Assembly: GCF_019219825.1 (NCBI RefSeq)
Contig: NZ_JAHUXH010000008.1
Location: 230,126-294,125, forward strand
From: Streptomyces sp. TRM70350
GTDB lineage: Bacteria > Actinomycetota > Actinomycetes > Streptomycetales > Streptomycetaceae
Length of the DNA stretch: 64,000 bases
Direction: 5' to 3'
Both the position numbers and the translations under genes were made by a program. Below, in pieces: positions 54,802-63,872 of this stretch (its first letter is position 1; every line of letters starts with the position of its first letter). The notes beneath the pieces are model-generated. The model did no database searches. It was not told the DNA's origin and saw only the letters and a list, made by a program, of their open reading frames with translations.

Positions 54802-55971
54802 ATGCCTGTGTCCGTGGAACCGACGTTCGTCGACGAGACCGACCACACGTCCGTGCAGGAAGAATCCGACAACGCGTCCGCGCAGGAAGAAGCGGAGGTG
54901 CTGCGGCCGCACGCCGAGGACGCCTTCGCGGATGAACTCGCGGCGCTGGCCGCGCAGGACGACCGGCCGCGCCCGGTTCGCTGGAAGCTGTCGCCGTGGG
55001 CCGTAGCCACGTACCTGCTCGGCGGGACGCTGCCCGACGGCACGGTGATCACACCCAAATACGTGGGACCGCGCCGCATCATCGAGGTCGCCGTCACCAC
55101 GCTGGCCACCGACCGCGCCCTGCTCCTGCTCGGCGTGCCCGGCACCGCCAAGACATGGGTGTCCGAGCACCTGGCCGCGGCGGTCAGCGGGGACTCGACG
55201 CTGCTCGTGCAGGGCACCGCCGGCACACCGGAGGAAGCGATCCGATACGGCTGGAACTACGCGCAGCTGCTCGCCCACGGCCCCAGCCGGAACGCACTCG
55301 TGCCCAGCCCCGTCATGCGGGCCATGGCCGAGGGCATGACGGCGCGCATCGAGGAACTGACCCGGATCCCGGCCGATGTCCAGGACACGCTCATCACGAT
55401 CCTGTCGGAGAAGACGCTGCCCATACCGGAGTTGGGTCAGGAGGTGCAGGCCGTCCGCAGCTTCAACCTGATCGCCACGGCCAACGACCGCGACCGCGGG
55501 GTCAACGACCTGTCCAGCGCCCTGCGCCGCCGCTTCAACACGGTGGTGCTGCCGCTCCCGGACAGCGTCGAGGCCGAGGTCGACATCGTCTCGCGCCGCG
55601 TCGACCAGATCGGCCGCTCGCTCGACCTGCCGACCGTGCCCGACGGCGTCGACGAGATCCGGCGAGTGGTGACCGTGTTCCGTGAGCTGCGGGACGGGAT
55701 CACGGCCGACGGCCGTACGAAGGTCAAGTCGCCCAGCGGCACGCTGTCCACCGCCGAGGCGATCTCCGTCGTCACCAACGGCCTTGCACTGGCCGCCCAC
55801 TTCGGCGACGGCGTGCTGCGGCCGAGCGATGTCGCCGCGGGCATTCTCGGGGCGGTCGTCCGGGATCCGGCGGCGGACCGGGTCGTCTGGCAGGAGTACC
55901 TGGAGGCGGTCGTACGGGAGCGGGACGGCTGGAAGGACTTCTACCGGGCCTGCCGAGAGGTGAGCGCATGA
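54802..55971 (+). CDS. MoxR-type AAA+ ATPase
   Basis: A 389-residue AAA+ ATPase of the MoxR branch. Walker A reads GVPGTAKT (111-118), Ala in place of the usual Gly/Ser; Walker B and sensor 1 are recognisable around EELTRIPADVQDTLITIL and NLIATANDRDRG, and the arginine finger segment is SALRRRFN. An acidic 50-residue N terminus is specific to this subgroup. MoxR proteins work with VWA proteins to assemble or remodel complexes or insert metals, and a VWA gene follows two genes downstream. GGAGGGGGA lies about ten bases before the ATG. Confidence 0.92.
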   Translation: MPVSVEPTFVDETDHTSVQEESDNASAQEEAEVLRPHAEDAFADELAALAAQDDRPRPVRWKLSPWAVATYLLGGTLPDGTVITPKYVGPRRIIEVAVTTLATDRALLLLGVPGTAKTWVSEHLAAAVSGDSTLLVQGTAGTPEEAIRYGWNYAQLLAHGPSRNALVPSPVMRAMAEGMTARIEELTRIPADVQDTLITILSEKTLPIPELGQEVQAVRSFNLIATANDRDRGVNDLSSALRRRFNTVVLPLPDSVEAEVDIVSRRVDQIGRSLDLPTVPDGVDEIRRVVTVFRELRDGITADGRTKVKSPSGTLSTAEAISVVTNGLALAAHFGDGVLRPSDVAAGILGAVVRDPAADRVVWQEYLEAVVRERDGWKDFYRACREVSA

Positions 55972-56075
55972 GCGTCAACGGGTGGGGCGCGGCGGTCGTG
56001 GCGTGCTTCGGCGCGATGGATGACGACGACTTGGGATGGCCTCGGAGGCGAGGGGGACGGTGTGACGGGCGTTGA
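55968..56075 (+). CDS. Possible 35-residue coupled small ORF
   Basis: A short frame starts in an ATGA overlap with the MoxR stop, with GAGAGG seven bases before, and ends 14 bases inside the next gene in another frame. The first 22 codons have strong G/C third positions, after which the bias is lost. It may be a real coupling peptide, or the remains of a longer N terminus of the DUF5682 protein lost through a frame change. No family likeness. Confidence 0.3.
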   Translation: MSVNGWGAAVVACFGAMDDDDLGWPRRRGGRCDGR

Positions 56076-58614
56076 GGGCGCCGGGAGCAGCGGAGGGATC
56101 GGCGCGGAGCCGCTGCTGCTCGGCGTACGGCATCACGGGCCGGGGTCGGCCCGGGCCGTGCGGGCGGCGTTGGACGTGGCCCGGCCGCGGGTGGTGTTGA
56201 TCGAGGGGCCGCCGGAAGCCGACGCGCTGATTCCGCTGGCCGCCGACGAGGACATGCGGCCGCCGGTCGCCCTGCTCGCCCATGCCGTGGACGAGCCCGG
56301 GCGTTCGGCGTTCTGGCCGCTGGCCGAGTTCTCGCCGGAGTGGGTGGCCATTCGGTGGGCCCTGGAGCAGGGGGTTCCGGCCCGCTTCATCGACCTGCCG
56401 GCCACGCACACGCTGGTGTGGGGGAGCGGGGCGGAGGGGGCGTCGGCTGGGGACGGCGGGGGTGGTGGGGGCGGTGCGGCTGGGCCCCACGCCGACGTCG
56501 GCAGCGATGTCCCGGTTGACGCGGACACTGGCACCGATGTCCCCGTTGACGCTGGAATCGACGCCAACGCCAACGCCAACGCAGACGCCGACGCCGACAC
56601 CGCCCCCAACACCGGCGTTGATGGCGGCCCCGACCCCGACCCCGACGTCGATGCCGACGCTGCCCCCCAGTCCGATGTGCGAGTCGATCCGCTGGGCGTG
56701 CTCGCCGAGGCCGCTGGTTATGACGACGCCGAGCGCTGGTGGGAGGACGTCGTCGAGCACAGGGGGCTCGGTAAGGGGGACGCGTTCGCTCCGTTCGCCG
56801 TGGTCGAGGAGGCGATGGGTGCGCTGCGGGAGGTGTACGGGAGCGGGGGACATGACCGGGACCTCGTGCGGGAGGCCTATATGCGGCTTCAGGTGCGGGC
56901 TGCCCAGCGGGAGTTCGGGAACGGTGTGGCCGTGGTGTGCGGGGCGTGGCATGTGCCCGCGCTGCGGCAGAAGGTGACCGTCGCGGCGGACCGGGCGCTG
57001 GTGAAGGGGCTGCCCAAGGTCAAGGTTGACATGACGTGGGTGCCGTGGACGCATCGCAGGCTGGCGCGGGCGAGCGGATACGGGGCGGGGATCGACTCGC
57101 CGGGGTGGTACGGGCATCTGTTCTCGGCGCCGGACCGGCCGGTCGAGCGGTGGATGACCAAGGTGGCGGGGCTGCTGCGGGCCGAGGACCGGGCCGTCTC
57201 CTCGGCGCACGTCATCGAGGCGGTGCGGCTGGCCGAGACGCTCGCCGCGATGCGCGGGCGTCCGCTGGCCGGACTCGGTGAGACGACCGACGCCGTGCGG
57301 GCGGTGATGGGTGAGGGGTCGGACGTGCCGCTGGCGCTGGTGCACGACCGGCTGGTCGTGGGGGACGTGCTGGGGGAGGTGCCGGAAGCGGCGCCGGCGG
57401 TGCCGTTGCAGCGGGACCTCGCCCGGCTGCAGCGGCGGCTGCGGCTGAAGCCGGAGGCGCTGGAGCGGGAGCTGGAGCTCGATCTGCGCAAGGAGACCGA
57501 TGCCGGGCGCAGCAGGTTGCTGCATCGGCTGCGGTTGCTGGGCGTGGCGTGGGGCGAGCCGGTGGTGTCGCGGGGCAGTACGGGGACGTTCCGGGAGACC
57601 TGGCGGCTGCGTTGGGAGCCGGAGCTGTCGGTGCGGGTCGCCGAGGCGGGCGTGTGGGGGACGACCGTGCTCGCCGCCGCGACCGCCAAGGCGGAGGCCG
57701 ATGCCACGGCGGCGCAGGGCCTCGCCGAGGTCACCGCGCTCGCCGAGCGCTGCCTGCTGGCCGAACTGCCGGACGCCCTCCCGGCGGTGATGCGGATCCT
57801 CGCCGACCGGGCGGCCCTTGACACCGACGTCGGCCACCTCGCCCAGGCGCTGCCCGCCCTGGTCCGTTCGCTGCGCTACGGCGACGTGCGCGGCACGGAC
57901 ACCGGCGCCCTGGCGGAAGTCGCCGCGGGCCTGGCCGAGCGGATCTTCGTCGGGTTGCCGCCCGCCTGCGCCGCGCTCGACACGGATGCGGCCGAGGAGA
58001 TGCGGCGTCATGTGGACGCGGTGAACACGGCGGTGGGGCTGCTCGGCGAGGTTCCGGCCGCGGGACACGGTGATTTGCGGGGCCGGTGGCACGCGGTGCT
58101 GCGGGTGCTCTCCGCGCGGGACACCGTGCCCGGCGTGATCCGCGGGCGTGCGGTGCGGCTGCTGCTGGACGACGGGGGGTTGGCGCAGGACGAGGCGGCG
58201 CGGTTGATGGGGCTGGTGCTCTCGCCGGGGACGCCGCCGGGGGACGCGGCGGCGTGGATCGAGGGGTTCGTCGGCGGTGGCGGCGGGATGCTGCTGGTGC
58301 ACGACGAGCGGCTGCTGGGGCTGGTCGACGGTTGGCTGACCGGGGTGCCGGCGGAGGCGTTCGCGGACGTACTGCCGCTGCTGCGGCGCACCTTCTCGGC
58401 GTACGAGCCGGGGGTGCGCAGAACGCTGGGGGAGCTGGTGCGGCGGGGGCCCGGGCAGCGGGGGAGCGCGGCGGCCGTGGGCTCGGGGACACCGGGCTTC
58501 GGGGCGGGGCTCGACGTCGAGCGTGCCGATGCCGTGCTGCCGGTGGTGCGGTTGCTGTTGGGCCTGGACGGGGCGGGAGACGAGGAGAGTGCCGAGCTGG
58601 CGGGGGTGGCGTGA
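56062..58614 (+). CDS. DUF5682-family protein
   Basis: An 850-residue cytoplasmic protein. The N terminus (LLGVRHHGPGSARAVRAAL, then VVLIEGPPEADAL, about 18-65) resembles the TraB/ChaN-like hydrolase fold with its conserved GxRHHG; a matching CGAWHVPAL occurs near 298. An insertion at about 146-209 is low-complexity Asp/Ala/Asn/Pro repeat. The C-terminal two thirds is helical. I place it in DUF5682 from memory of MoxR/VWA neighbours. GTG 56062 with a GGGGGA just before is preferred; ATG 56020 is in frame. Activity is unknown; a metal-dependent protease-like role is speculative. Confidence 0.82.
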   Translation: MTGVEGAGSSGGIGAEPLLLGVRHHGPGSARAVRAALDVARPRVVLIEGPPEADALIPLAADEDMRPPVALLAHAVDEPGRSAFWPLAEFSPEWVAIRWALEQGVPARFIDLPATHTLVWGSGAEGASAGDGGGGGGGAAGPHADVGSDVPVDADTGTDVPVDAGIDANANANADADADTAPNTGVDGGPDPDPDVDADAAPQSDVRVDPLGVLAEAAGYDDAERWWEDVVEHRGLGKGDAFAPFAVVEEAMGALREVYGSGGHDRDLVREAYMRLQVRAAQREFGNGVAVVCGAWHVPALRQKVTVAADRALVKGLPKVKVDMTWVPWTHRRLARASGYGAGIDSPGWYGHLFSAPDRPVERWMTKVAGLLRAEDRAVSSAHVIEAVRLAETLAAMRGRPLAGLGETTDAVRAVMGEGSDVPLALVHDRLVVGDVLGEVPEAAPAVPLQRDLARLQRRLRLKPEALERELELDLRKETDAGRSRLLHRLRLLGVAWGEPVVSRGSTGTFRETWRLRWEPELSVRVAEAGVWGTTVLAAATAKAEADATAAQGLAEVTALAERCLLAELPDALPAVMRILADRAALDTDVGHLAQALPALVRSLRYGDVRGTDTGALAEVAAGLAERIFVGLPPACAALDTDAAEEMRRHVDAVNTAVGLLGEVPAAGHGDLRGRWHAVLRVLSARDTVPGVIRGRAVRLLLDDGGLAQDEAARLMGLVLSPGTPPGDAAAWIEGFVGGGGGMLLVHDERLLGLVDGWLTGVPAEAFADVLPLLRRTFSAYEPGVRRTLGELVRRGPGQRGSAAAVGSGTPGFGAGLDVERADAVLPVVRLLLGLDGAGDEESAELAGVA

Positions 58615-58650
58615 TGAGGAGATCTGTGGGGCTCGTGGGGAGGAGGACGT

Positions 58651-59832
58651 ATGACTGCGGAAGCCACGGGCGGGGCTGAGCTGGACGACGCCGGGCGGGA
58701 GCGGTTGCGGCGGTGGCGGCTGGTGCTGGGGGGTGACGCGGCGGACGGCACCGGGTGTGCGCTCGGTGGGCGGGATGCCGCGATGGACGGGGCGCTGGCC
58801 GCGCTCTACGGGAAGGGGGACAAGCCGCTGACGGGGAGGGAGCGTTCGGCGGGGCTGGGGGCGTCGGCGCCGACCGTGGCGCGCTGGCTCGGCGACATCC
58901 GGACGTACTTCCCGTCGTCCGTCGTGCAGGTCATGCAGCGGGACGCCATCGACCGGCTGGGACTGTCCGCGCTGTTGCTGGAGCCGGAGATGCTGGAGGC
59001 GGTGGAAGCCGACGTGCATCTCGTCGGCACGCTGCTGTCGCTGAACAAGGCGATGCCGGAGACGACGAAGGAGACGGCACGGGCCGTCGTGCGCAAGGTC
59101 GTCGAGGACCTGGAGAAGCGGCTCGCGACCCGTACCCGGGCCACCCTCAGCGGGGCGCTCGACCGTAGCGCGCGCATCAACCGGCCGCGCCACCACGACA
59201 TCGACTGGAACCGCACGATCGCGGCCAACCTCAAGCACTACCTGCCGGAGTACCGAACGGTCGTACCGGAGCGGCTGATCGGTTACGGGCGGGCGTCCCA
59301 GTCAGTGAAGAAGGAGGTCATCCTCTGTATCGACCAGTCGGGATCCATGGCGGCGTCGGTGGTGTACGCGTCGGTGTTCGGGGCGGTGCTGGCGTCCATG
59401 CGGACGATCAACACGCGACTCGTGGTGTTCGACACGGCGGTCGTCGATCTCACCGACCAGCTTGACGACCCGGTCGACGTGCTCTTCGGTACGCAGCTCG
59501 GCGGCGGTACGGACATCAACCGGGCGCTGGCGTACTGCCAGTCGCAGATCACCCGTCCCATGGAGACCGTGGTCGTGCTGATCAGCGATCTGTATGAAGG
59601 GGGGATACGGAACGAGATGCTCAAGCGGGTGGCGGCGATGAAGGGGTCGGGGGTGCAGTTCGTGACACTGCTCGCGCTGTCGGACGAGGGGGCGCCCGCC
59701 TACGACCGGGAGCACGCGGCAGCGCTGGCGGCGCTCGGGGCGCCGGCCTTCGCCTGTACGCCGGACCTGTTCCCGGAGGTGATGGCGGCGGCCATCGAGA
59801 AGCGTCCGCTGCCGATACCGGACACCGCGTGA
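58651..59832 (+). CDS. VWA-domain protein of the MoxR locus
   Basis: A 393-residue cytoplasmic protein with a C-terminal von Willebrand A domain. The MIDAS metal site is complete: DQSGS at 228-232, Thr287 (GGGTDIN) and Asp313 (ISDLYEGG). The N-terminal 215 residues are helical and specific to this family. In MoxR systems the VWA partner is bound or remodelled by the ATPase; the intact MIDAS suggests ligand binding through Mg2+. GGAGGA precedes the ATG and the gap to the upstream gene is 36 bp, so moxR, DUF5682 and this gene form one operon. Confidence 0.9.
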   Translation: MTAEATGGAELDDAGRERLRRWRLVLGGDAADGTGCALGGRDAAMDGALAALYGKGDKPLTGRERSAGLGASAPTVARWLGDIRTYFPSSVVQVMQRDAIDRLGLSALLLEPEMLEAVEADVHLVGTLLSLNKAMPETTKETARAVVRKVVEDLEKRLATRTRATLSGALDRSARINRPRHHDIDWNRTIAANLKHYLPEYRTVVPERLIGYGRASQSVKKEVILCIDQSGSMAASVVYASVFGAVLASMRTINTRLVVFDTAVVDLTDQLDDPVDVLFGTQLGGGTDINRALAYCQSQITRPMETVVVLISDLYEGGIRNEMLKRVAAMKGSGVQFVTLLALSDEGAPAYDREHAAALAALGAPAFACTPDLFPEVMAAAIEKRPLPIPDTA

Positions 59833-60008
59833 CGACCAGGGGAGGAACGGATGAGTCCTGTTCGAAAGGGGATATGACTACCCATCGGTAACGCGGGGCT
59901 TGCGCGACCTCGGGAGTCACGTGCAAGGATCGACGCCTCATGGGCGGGGCGGTGCGCTCCGCTTGCCCGTACCGCGTAGTCGTCGATCCGTGACTTGTTC
60001 CGCCGCAT

Positions 60009-60022
60009 GGGAGGAACCTCCC
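60009..60022 (+). promoter_or_regulatory. Self-complementary ribosome binding site
   Basis: GGGAGGAACCTCCC is a near-loopless inverted repeat containing the only Shine-Dalgarno for the TTG-start secreted protein gene downstream. It may limit translation. Confidence 0.4.
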
Positions 60023-60026
60023 CCTC

Positions 60027-61292
60027 TTGATCTGGTCAGCCGTACTGTCCGGCGCCGCCGCGCGTGTGTCGCGCGGGGCGGCGGGGCGGCGTGCGCTGCA
60101 GCTGGTCCTGCTGATGGGTGGGTTGTTTGTGCTGGGCGTGCTGTGCGGGGAGCGGGCGAACGCGGCTGAAGCCCCGGAACCGGGGGCTTTGGCGCGGGTG
60201 GCTGCGCCGGTGGCTGAGATGCCGGGTGAGCGCACGGGCGGCGAGGGTCGTTTCGACGGCTCCCCGGGCGGTGTGGTCGACTCGGGTGGGGCGGCCGAAC
60301 CGGCCGTTGGGCGGCCCGTCGTTGAGGATGTCGGGCGGTCCACCGGTGCGAGGTTCGTGCCGCCGGTCGGGGGTGTCGTGGAGACGGGGACCGGTCGGTC
60401 GGTGGAGGCGGAGGTGGAGGCGGAGGGCGGCCGGGGGTCGGCGATGCCCGGTTTGCCTTCGCGGCCGGAGACGCCTTCGCTGCCCGGGGGCGCTCCTGGC
60501 TTGCCTGAGCTGTCTGACCGGCCTGCTCTGCCTGACCGGCCGGGTTCGCCTGTTCGTCCCGATCTGCCCGACCTGGCTGATCTGCCGGGCCTTTCGGAGC
60601 GGCCCGGGGGACTGTCTGAGGTGCCCGGGCTGCCCGATCTGCCTGGGTTTCCCGGGCTTCCTGGCGCCCCCGCGTTCCCTGACGCACCCGCATCCCCCGC
60701 ATTCCCTGAGGCACCGGCATCCCCCGCATTCCCTGACGCACCCGCATTCCCCGCCTTCCCTGGCGCACCCGCGTTCCCTGGCGCCCCCGCGTTTCCTGAA
60801 GCACCGGCGTTCCCCGAGTTCCCCGCAGTGCCGGGGGTTCCTGAGCTTCCCGGGGTTTCCGAGCTTCCGGGGCTGACCTTGCCCCTGCCCGGCGCGGTGG
60901 TGCCGCTGCCGGGTGGGGGCGGGGAATCGGCTTCTCATGACGCTGGTTCGGAGGCGCGGGGCCGTGCGGCCGCGGGGGCGGCTCGTGTTCATGGCCCGGG
61001 GCTTGGCATGCCGGTCGGTGGCGTGGGTGCCGCGGTGGACCGAGACGAGGTTCGGCAGCGTGGTGGCGTCGGTGAGGAGTACGCGCCCGGGCATCAGGCG
61101 CCGACCGGTCGTGGCGATGGGGCGCTCGGCAGTCGGTCGGCGGCGGACAGTGGTTCGTCGCGGCATGGTGACGCGCACGCGGTGACGGTGAGTCAGCGGG
61201 CGCCGTTGTGGCTGATGCACGGCGCGGCCGCATGCGTCGAGGTGGACGGGACGCGGGACCGGCACCGGGACATCCCCGTTTTCCCCGGCTAG
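60027..61292 (+). CDS. Secreted Pro-rich repeat protein
   Basis: A 421-residue secreted protein of unknown function. A Sec signal peptide ends near residue 46 (ERANA). Residues 140-290 are Pro-rich with leading LPGLPELPDLP-type repeats that turn into PAFP-containing units (PEAPAFPAFPGAPAF-like); the remainder is Gly/Ala/Arg-rich and disordered. No sortase signal or anchor is visible at the C terminus. The start is taken as TTG 60027 behind GGGAGG (12 bases); GTG 60066 would also leave a working signal peptide. Probably a surface or extracellular filament-like protein; paired with the next repetitive secreted protein. Confidence 0.72.
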   Translation: MIWSAVLSGAAARVSRGAAGRRALQLVLLMGGLFVLGVLCGERANAAEAPEPGALARVAAPVAEMPGERTGGEGRFDGSPGGVVDSGGAAEPAVGRPVVEDVGRSTGARFVPPVGGVVETGTGRSVEAEVEAEGGRGSAMPGLPSRPETPSLPGGAPGLPELSDRPALPDRPGSPVRPDLPDLADLPGLSERPGGLSEVPGLPDLPGFPGLPGAPAFPDAPASPAFPEAPASPAFPDAPAFPAFPGAPAFPGAPAFPEAPAFPEFPAVPGVPELPGVSELPGLTLPLPGAVVPLPGGGGESASHDAGSEARGRAAAGAARVHGPGLGMPVGGVGAAVDRDEVRQRGGVGEEYAPGHQAPTGRGDGALGSRSAADSGSSRHGDAHAVTVSQRAPLWLMHGAAACVEVDGTRDRHRDIPVFPG

Positions 61293-61313
61293 GGCAGGCC
61301 TTTCCCCCGCCTT

Positions 61314-61343
61314 AGACCTGTCGCGCGGGGGCGGAACAGGTCT
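61314..61343. terminator. Possible terminator after the Pro-rich gene
   Basis: AGACCTGT (61314-61321) and ACAGGTCT (61336-61343) pair around a 14-base loop, 22 bases after the stop. Moderate stem only. The remainder of the gap to 61,582 shows no gene. Confidence 0.4.
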
Positions 61344-61582
61344 GCCCGACCGTCCGGACCTTTCCTGGTCGACGGACGGAAGCCGCCGGCGTCGTATCCG
61401 AAGCGCTCATTGGTCCCGAGTCCCGGGATCGCGGTTCGGAGACCGTGCCGGAAGGTCCCCAAGTCCCTTGGTGGGAGCCCCGGCCCGAGGTCGCCGTTTT
61501 TCTCGGTGATCCGGCTGGGTGGGCTCGTGCCTCGGACGTCCGGTTTCCCGGACGTCCATTCCCGAAGGATCAGACGCACGCA

Positions 61583-63739
61583 ATGAACAAGAACATCCGT
61601 CGTTCCATCGTCATAGCCGCTGGGGTCACCGGCGCGTGGGCGCTCGGTTCCGCTGCCGCGAGCGCCGATGAACTGCCCGCTTCCTCCCTCTCCGTGTCGG
61701 ATACGACCGTGGATGCCGAGGGTTCGCTCGGCGAGGTCACCGGTGCGGTTGACGGGGTTGTCTCCGAGGTGACGGAGACGGTTTCCGGGGTTGCCGACCG
61801 GGCAACGAACAGCGCCGGGAGGGCCACCGGAAAGACCCAGAACAGCACCGAAAGCAGCACCGAGAACACCGTCGGGAAGACCACCACGAAGACCGGGAAG
61901 GCGGTCGGGGTGGCGGCGTCGGCCGGGGGTGGTGCCGCGGAGCAGGCGCGTCGGTATGTCGATGCCGACGTGACGGTCCCGAAGGCGGCGCAGGTCCGGG
62001 GCGCGCAGGCCATTCAGGGGGCGCAGGCCGCTCGGGCGGCTGCGCGGGCCGAGGCCGGGGCCGCGGCCGAGGCTGCGGTGCCCGACGCCGGTGCGGGCGC
62101 CTCGCAGGACGTGGTCGACTACCTGTTCGGTCCGCTCTCCGCGTTCGCGCCCGAGCTCGAGCAGGCGCTGGCCGGGGTGCAGACGCGGCTGCAGGGAGCG
62201 CAGACGGCGGTTCGGGCGCAGGCGCAGCGGGCCGAGGGGGTCGTACGGACGAAGGCGCAGTGCGCGGTCGCGGGTGCGGGGCGTACGGCGGCGGGTGTGG
62301 ACGCCGTGACGCAGGCTGCGGTTGCCGGGGCCGATGGGCGGGCCGGGGGGCTGGTCGGCACCGCCCGGGGTGAGGTCGGTGTGGCGGCAGGGGGCGCTCA
62401 GGGGAGCGTCGCCGGGGTGCCGGGGCATGTGACGGGCGCCGTTGCCGGGGCGTCGGGGCATGTCACCGGCGCGGTCGCCGGGGTGCCGGGGACCGTCGCG
62501 TCGGTGGTCGCGGAGACGGGGGCCGCCGTGGTGCCGCCGGCGGTCGGGTCTGCCGTGGGCGGGGCGGGGCCGGTCGCCGAGGGGGCCGTGGCCGGGGCGG
62601 TGCCCGTCGCCGGTGAGGCGGTGGCCGGGGTGACGCCGGTCGCGGGCGGCGCTGTGTGGGGTGTGGCGCCCGTCGGCACAGGGGTTGTGGCAGGAGTGAC
62701 GCCGGTTGCGGAGGGTGCCGTGCACGGGGTTGCGCCCGTGGTCACCGACGCGGTGTACGGCGTGACGCCGGTCGTCGGCGGGGCCGTGGCCGGTCTCGCG
62801 CCGATCGCCGGGCATGCGGTGGGCGCCGCGGCCGCGCTGGCGTACGGGGTGGTCGCCGATGCGCAGCCCGTCGTCGGCGGGGTCGTGCAGGGCGTGCAGC
62901 CGGTCGCCGGTGCGGCGGTGGCGGACGTGCAGGCTGTCGTGGGCGGTGCGGTGGCCGGGGTGGGGCCGGTTGCCGGTGAGGCCGTGACGGATGTGCGGGG
63001 CGTGGCCGGAGGCACGGTGGGTGAGGTGCGGACGGTGGCCGAGGGCGCTGCCGCGGACGTACCTCCGTATGCGCAGGGTGTCGTCGCCGACGTGCCCCCG
63101 TACGCCGCCGGGCTCGCCGGCGAGGTCACCCAGGGCGGCTCGGACGCCGTACTGCCGCCGGTCGCGAACACCGCCGTGCGGGGCGTCGTGCCCGTCGCCG
63201 GGCAGGCCGTCGCGGACGCGGGCGGGCTGGCGTACGGCGTCGCCGGGGACGTCGAGGGCTTCGCGGGCGGGGTCGCCGGGGGCGTACCGCCGCTGGCGTA
63301 CGGCGTGGCGGGGCAGGCCGGTGGGTTTGCCGAGGGTGTGACGGGCGAGGTGCCGGGGTTCGTGTACGGCGTCACCGGTGCGGTCCAGCCGCTCGTGGAC
63401 ACCGTCACCGAGACCGTGCGGCCGGTCGCCGAGGGCGTGGGCGGCAGCGCGACGACGCTGGCGTACGGCGTGACGGGCGAGGTCGCTCCCTTCGCGGGCG
63501 GCGTGGTCGGCGAGGCCACCCCGTACGCGCACGGTGTCGCGGGCGGTATCGCGCCCTTCGCGCAGGACCTGACCGGCACCGTCCAGTCCACCGGCGGCTT
63601 GCTGACCGGCCACGCCGTCACCGGCGCGCAGGACGTCGCCGAGTCGCTCACGCCGGGCTACGCCCAGGGCCACGTGCAGGACGTTCAGGGCATTCAGGGC
63701 ATTCAGGACGTGCGTCAGGGTGGCACGTACCGCGTCTGA
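61583..63739 (+). CDS. Secreted Val/Ala/Gly hendecad-repeat protein
   Basis: A 718-residue secreted protein. The signal peptide is clear (basic start, hydrophobic core, cleavage near AAASA^DE, residue 28). After a Thr/Ser-rich part and an Ala-rich helical part with QGAQ repeats, residues from about 355 form 11-residue repeats of the PVAGGAVxGVx pattern, at least ten in register, later decaying to PxAYGVxGEV-type units. The pattern alternates hydrophobic and Gly/Ala residues and could form beta or amyloid-like structure. One cysteine (near 231). The ATG at 61583 is chosen as the signal peptide starts there; the ribosome binding site is weak. Confidence 0.82.
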   Translation: MNKNIRRSIVIAAGVTGAWALGSAAASADELPASSLSVSDTTVDAEGSLGEVTGAVDGVVSEVTETVSGVADRATNSAGRATGKTQNSTESSTENTVGKTTTKTGKAVGVAASAGGGAAEQARRYVDADVTVPKAAQVRGAQAIQGAQAARAAARAEAGAAAEAAVPDAGAGASQDVVDYLFGPLSAFAPELEQALAGVQTRLQGAQTAVRAQAQRAEGVVRTKAQCAVAGAGRTAAGVDAVTQAAVAGADGRAGGLVGTARGEVGVAAGGAQGSVAGVPGHVTGAVAGASGHVTGAVAGVPGTVASVVAETGAAVVPPAVGSAVGGAGPVAEGAVAGAVPVAGEAVAGVTPVAGGAVWGVAPVGTGVVAGVTPVAEGAVHGVAPVVTDAVYGVTPVVGGAVAGLAPIAGHAVGAAAALAYGVVADAQPVVGGVVQGVQPVAGAAVADVQAVVGGAVAGVGPVAGEAVTDVRGVAGGTVGEVRTVAEGAAADVPPYAQGVVADVPPYAAGLAGEVTQGGSDAVLPPVANTAVRGVVPVAGQAVADAGGLAYGVAGDVEGFAGGVAGGVPPLAYGVAGQAGGFAEGVTGEVPGFVYGVTGAVQPLVDTVTETVRPVAEGVGGSATTLAYGVTGEVAPFAGGVVGEATPYAHGVAGGIAPFAQDLTGTVQSTGGLLTGHAVTGAQDVAESLTPGYAQGHVQDVQGIQGIQDVRQGGTYRV

Positions 63740-63872
63740 CCCAGAGCCCGCCTGCGCGCGCTGCGCGCACCGGAACCCGCACGCCCCCCTCAGGGCGTGC
63801 TCCCGACCCCGCAGGCACCCGGCGCGGGCGGCCGAAAACCGTCGGCTCGTCCGGGCGGAACCCTGCGGACGG

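Noticed and set aside
55975..59238. 1087-codon open frame on the minus strand opposite the DUF5682 and VWA genes
   Set aside because: Composition is His/Pro/Arg-rich, typical of an antisense shadow in high-GC DNA. The plus-strand genes have correct codon bias and motifs.
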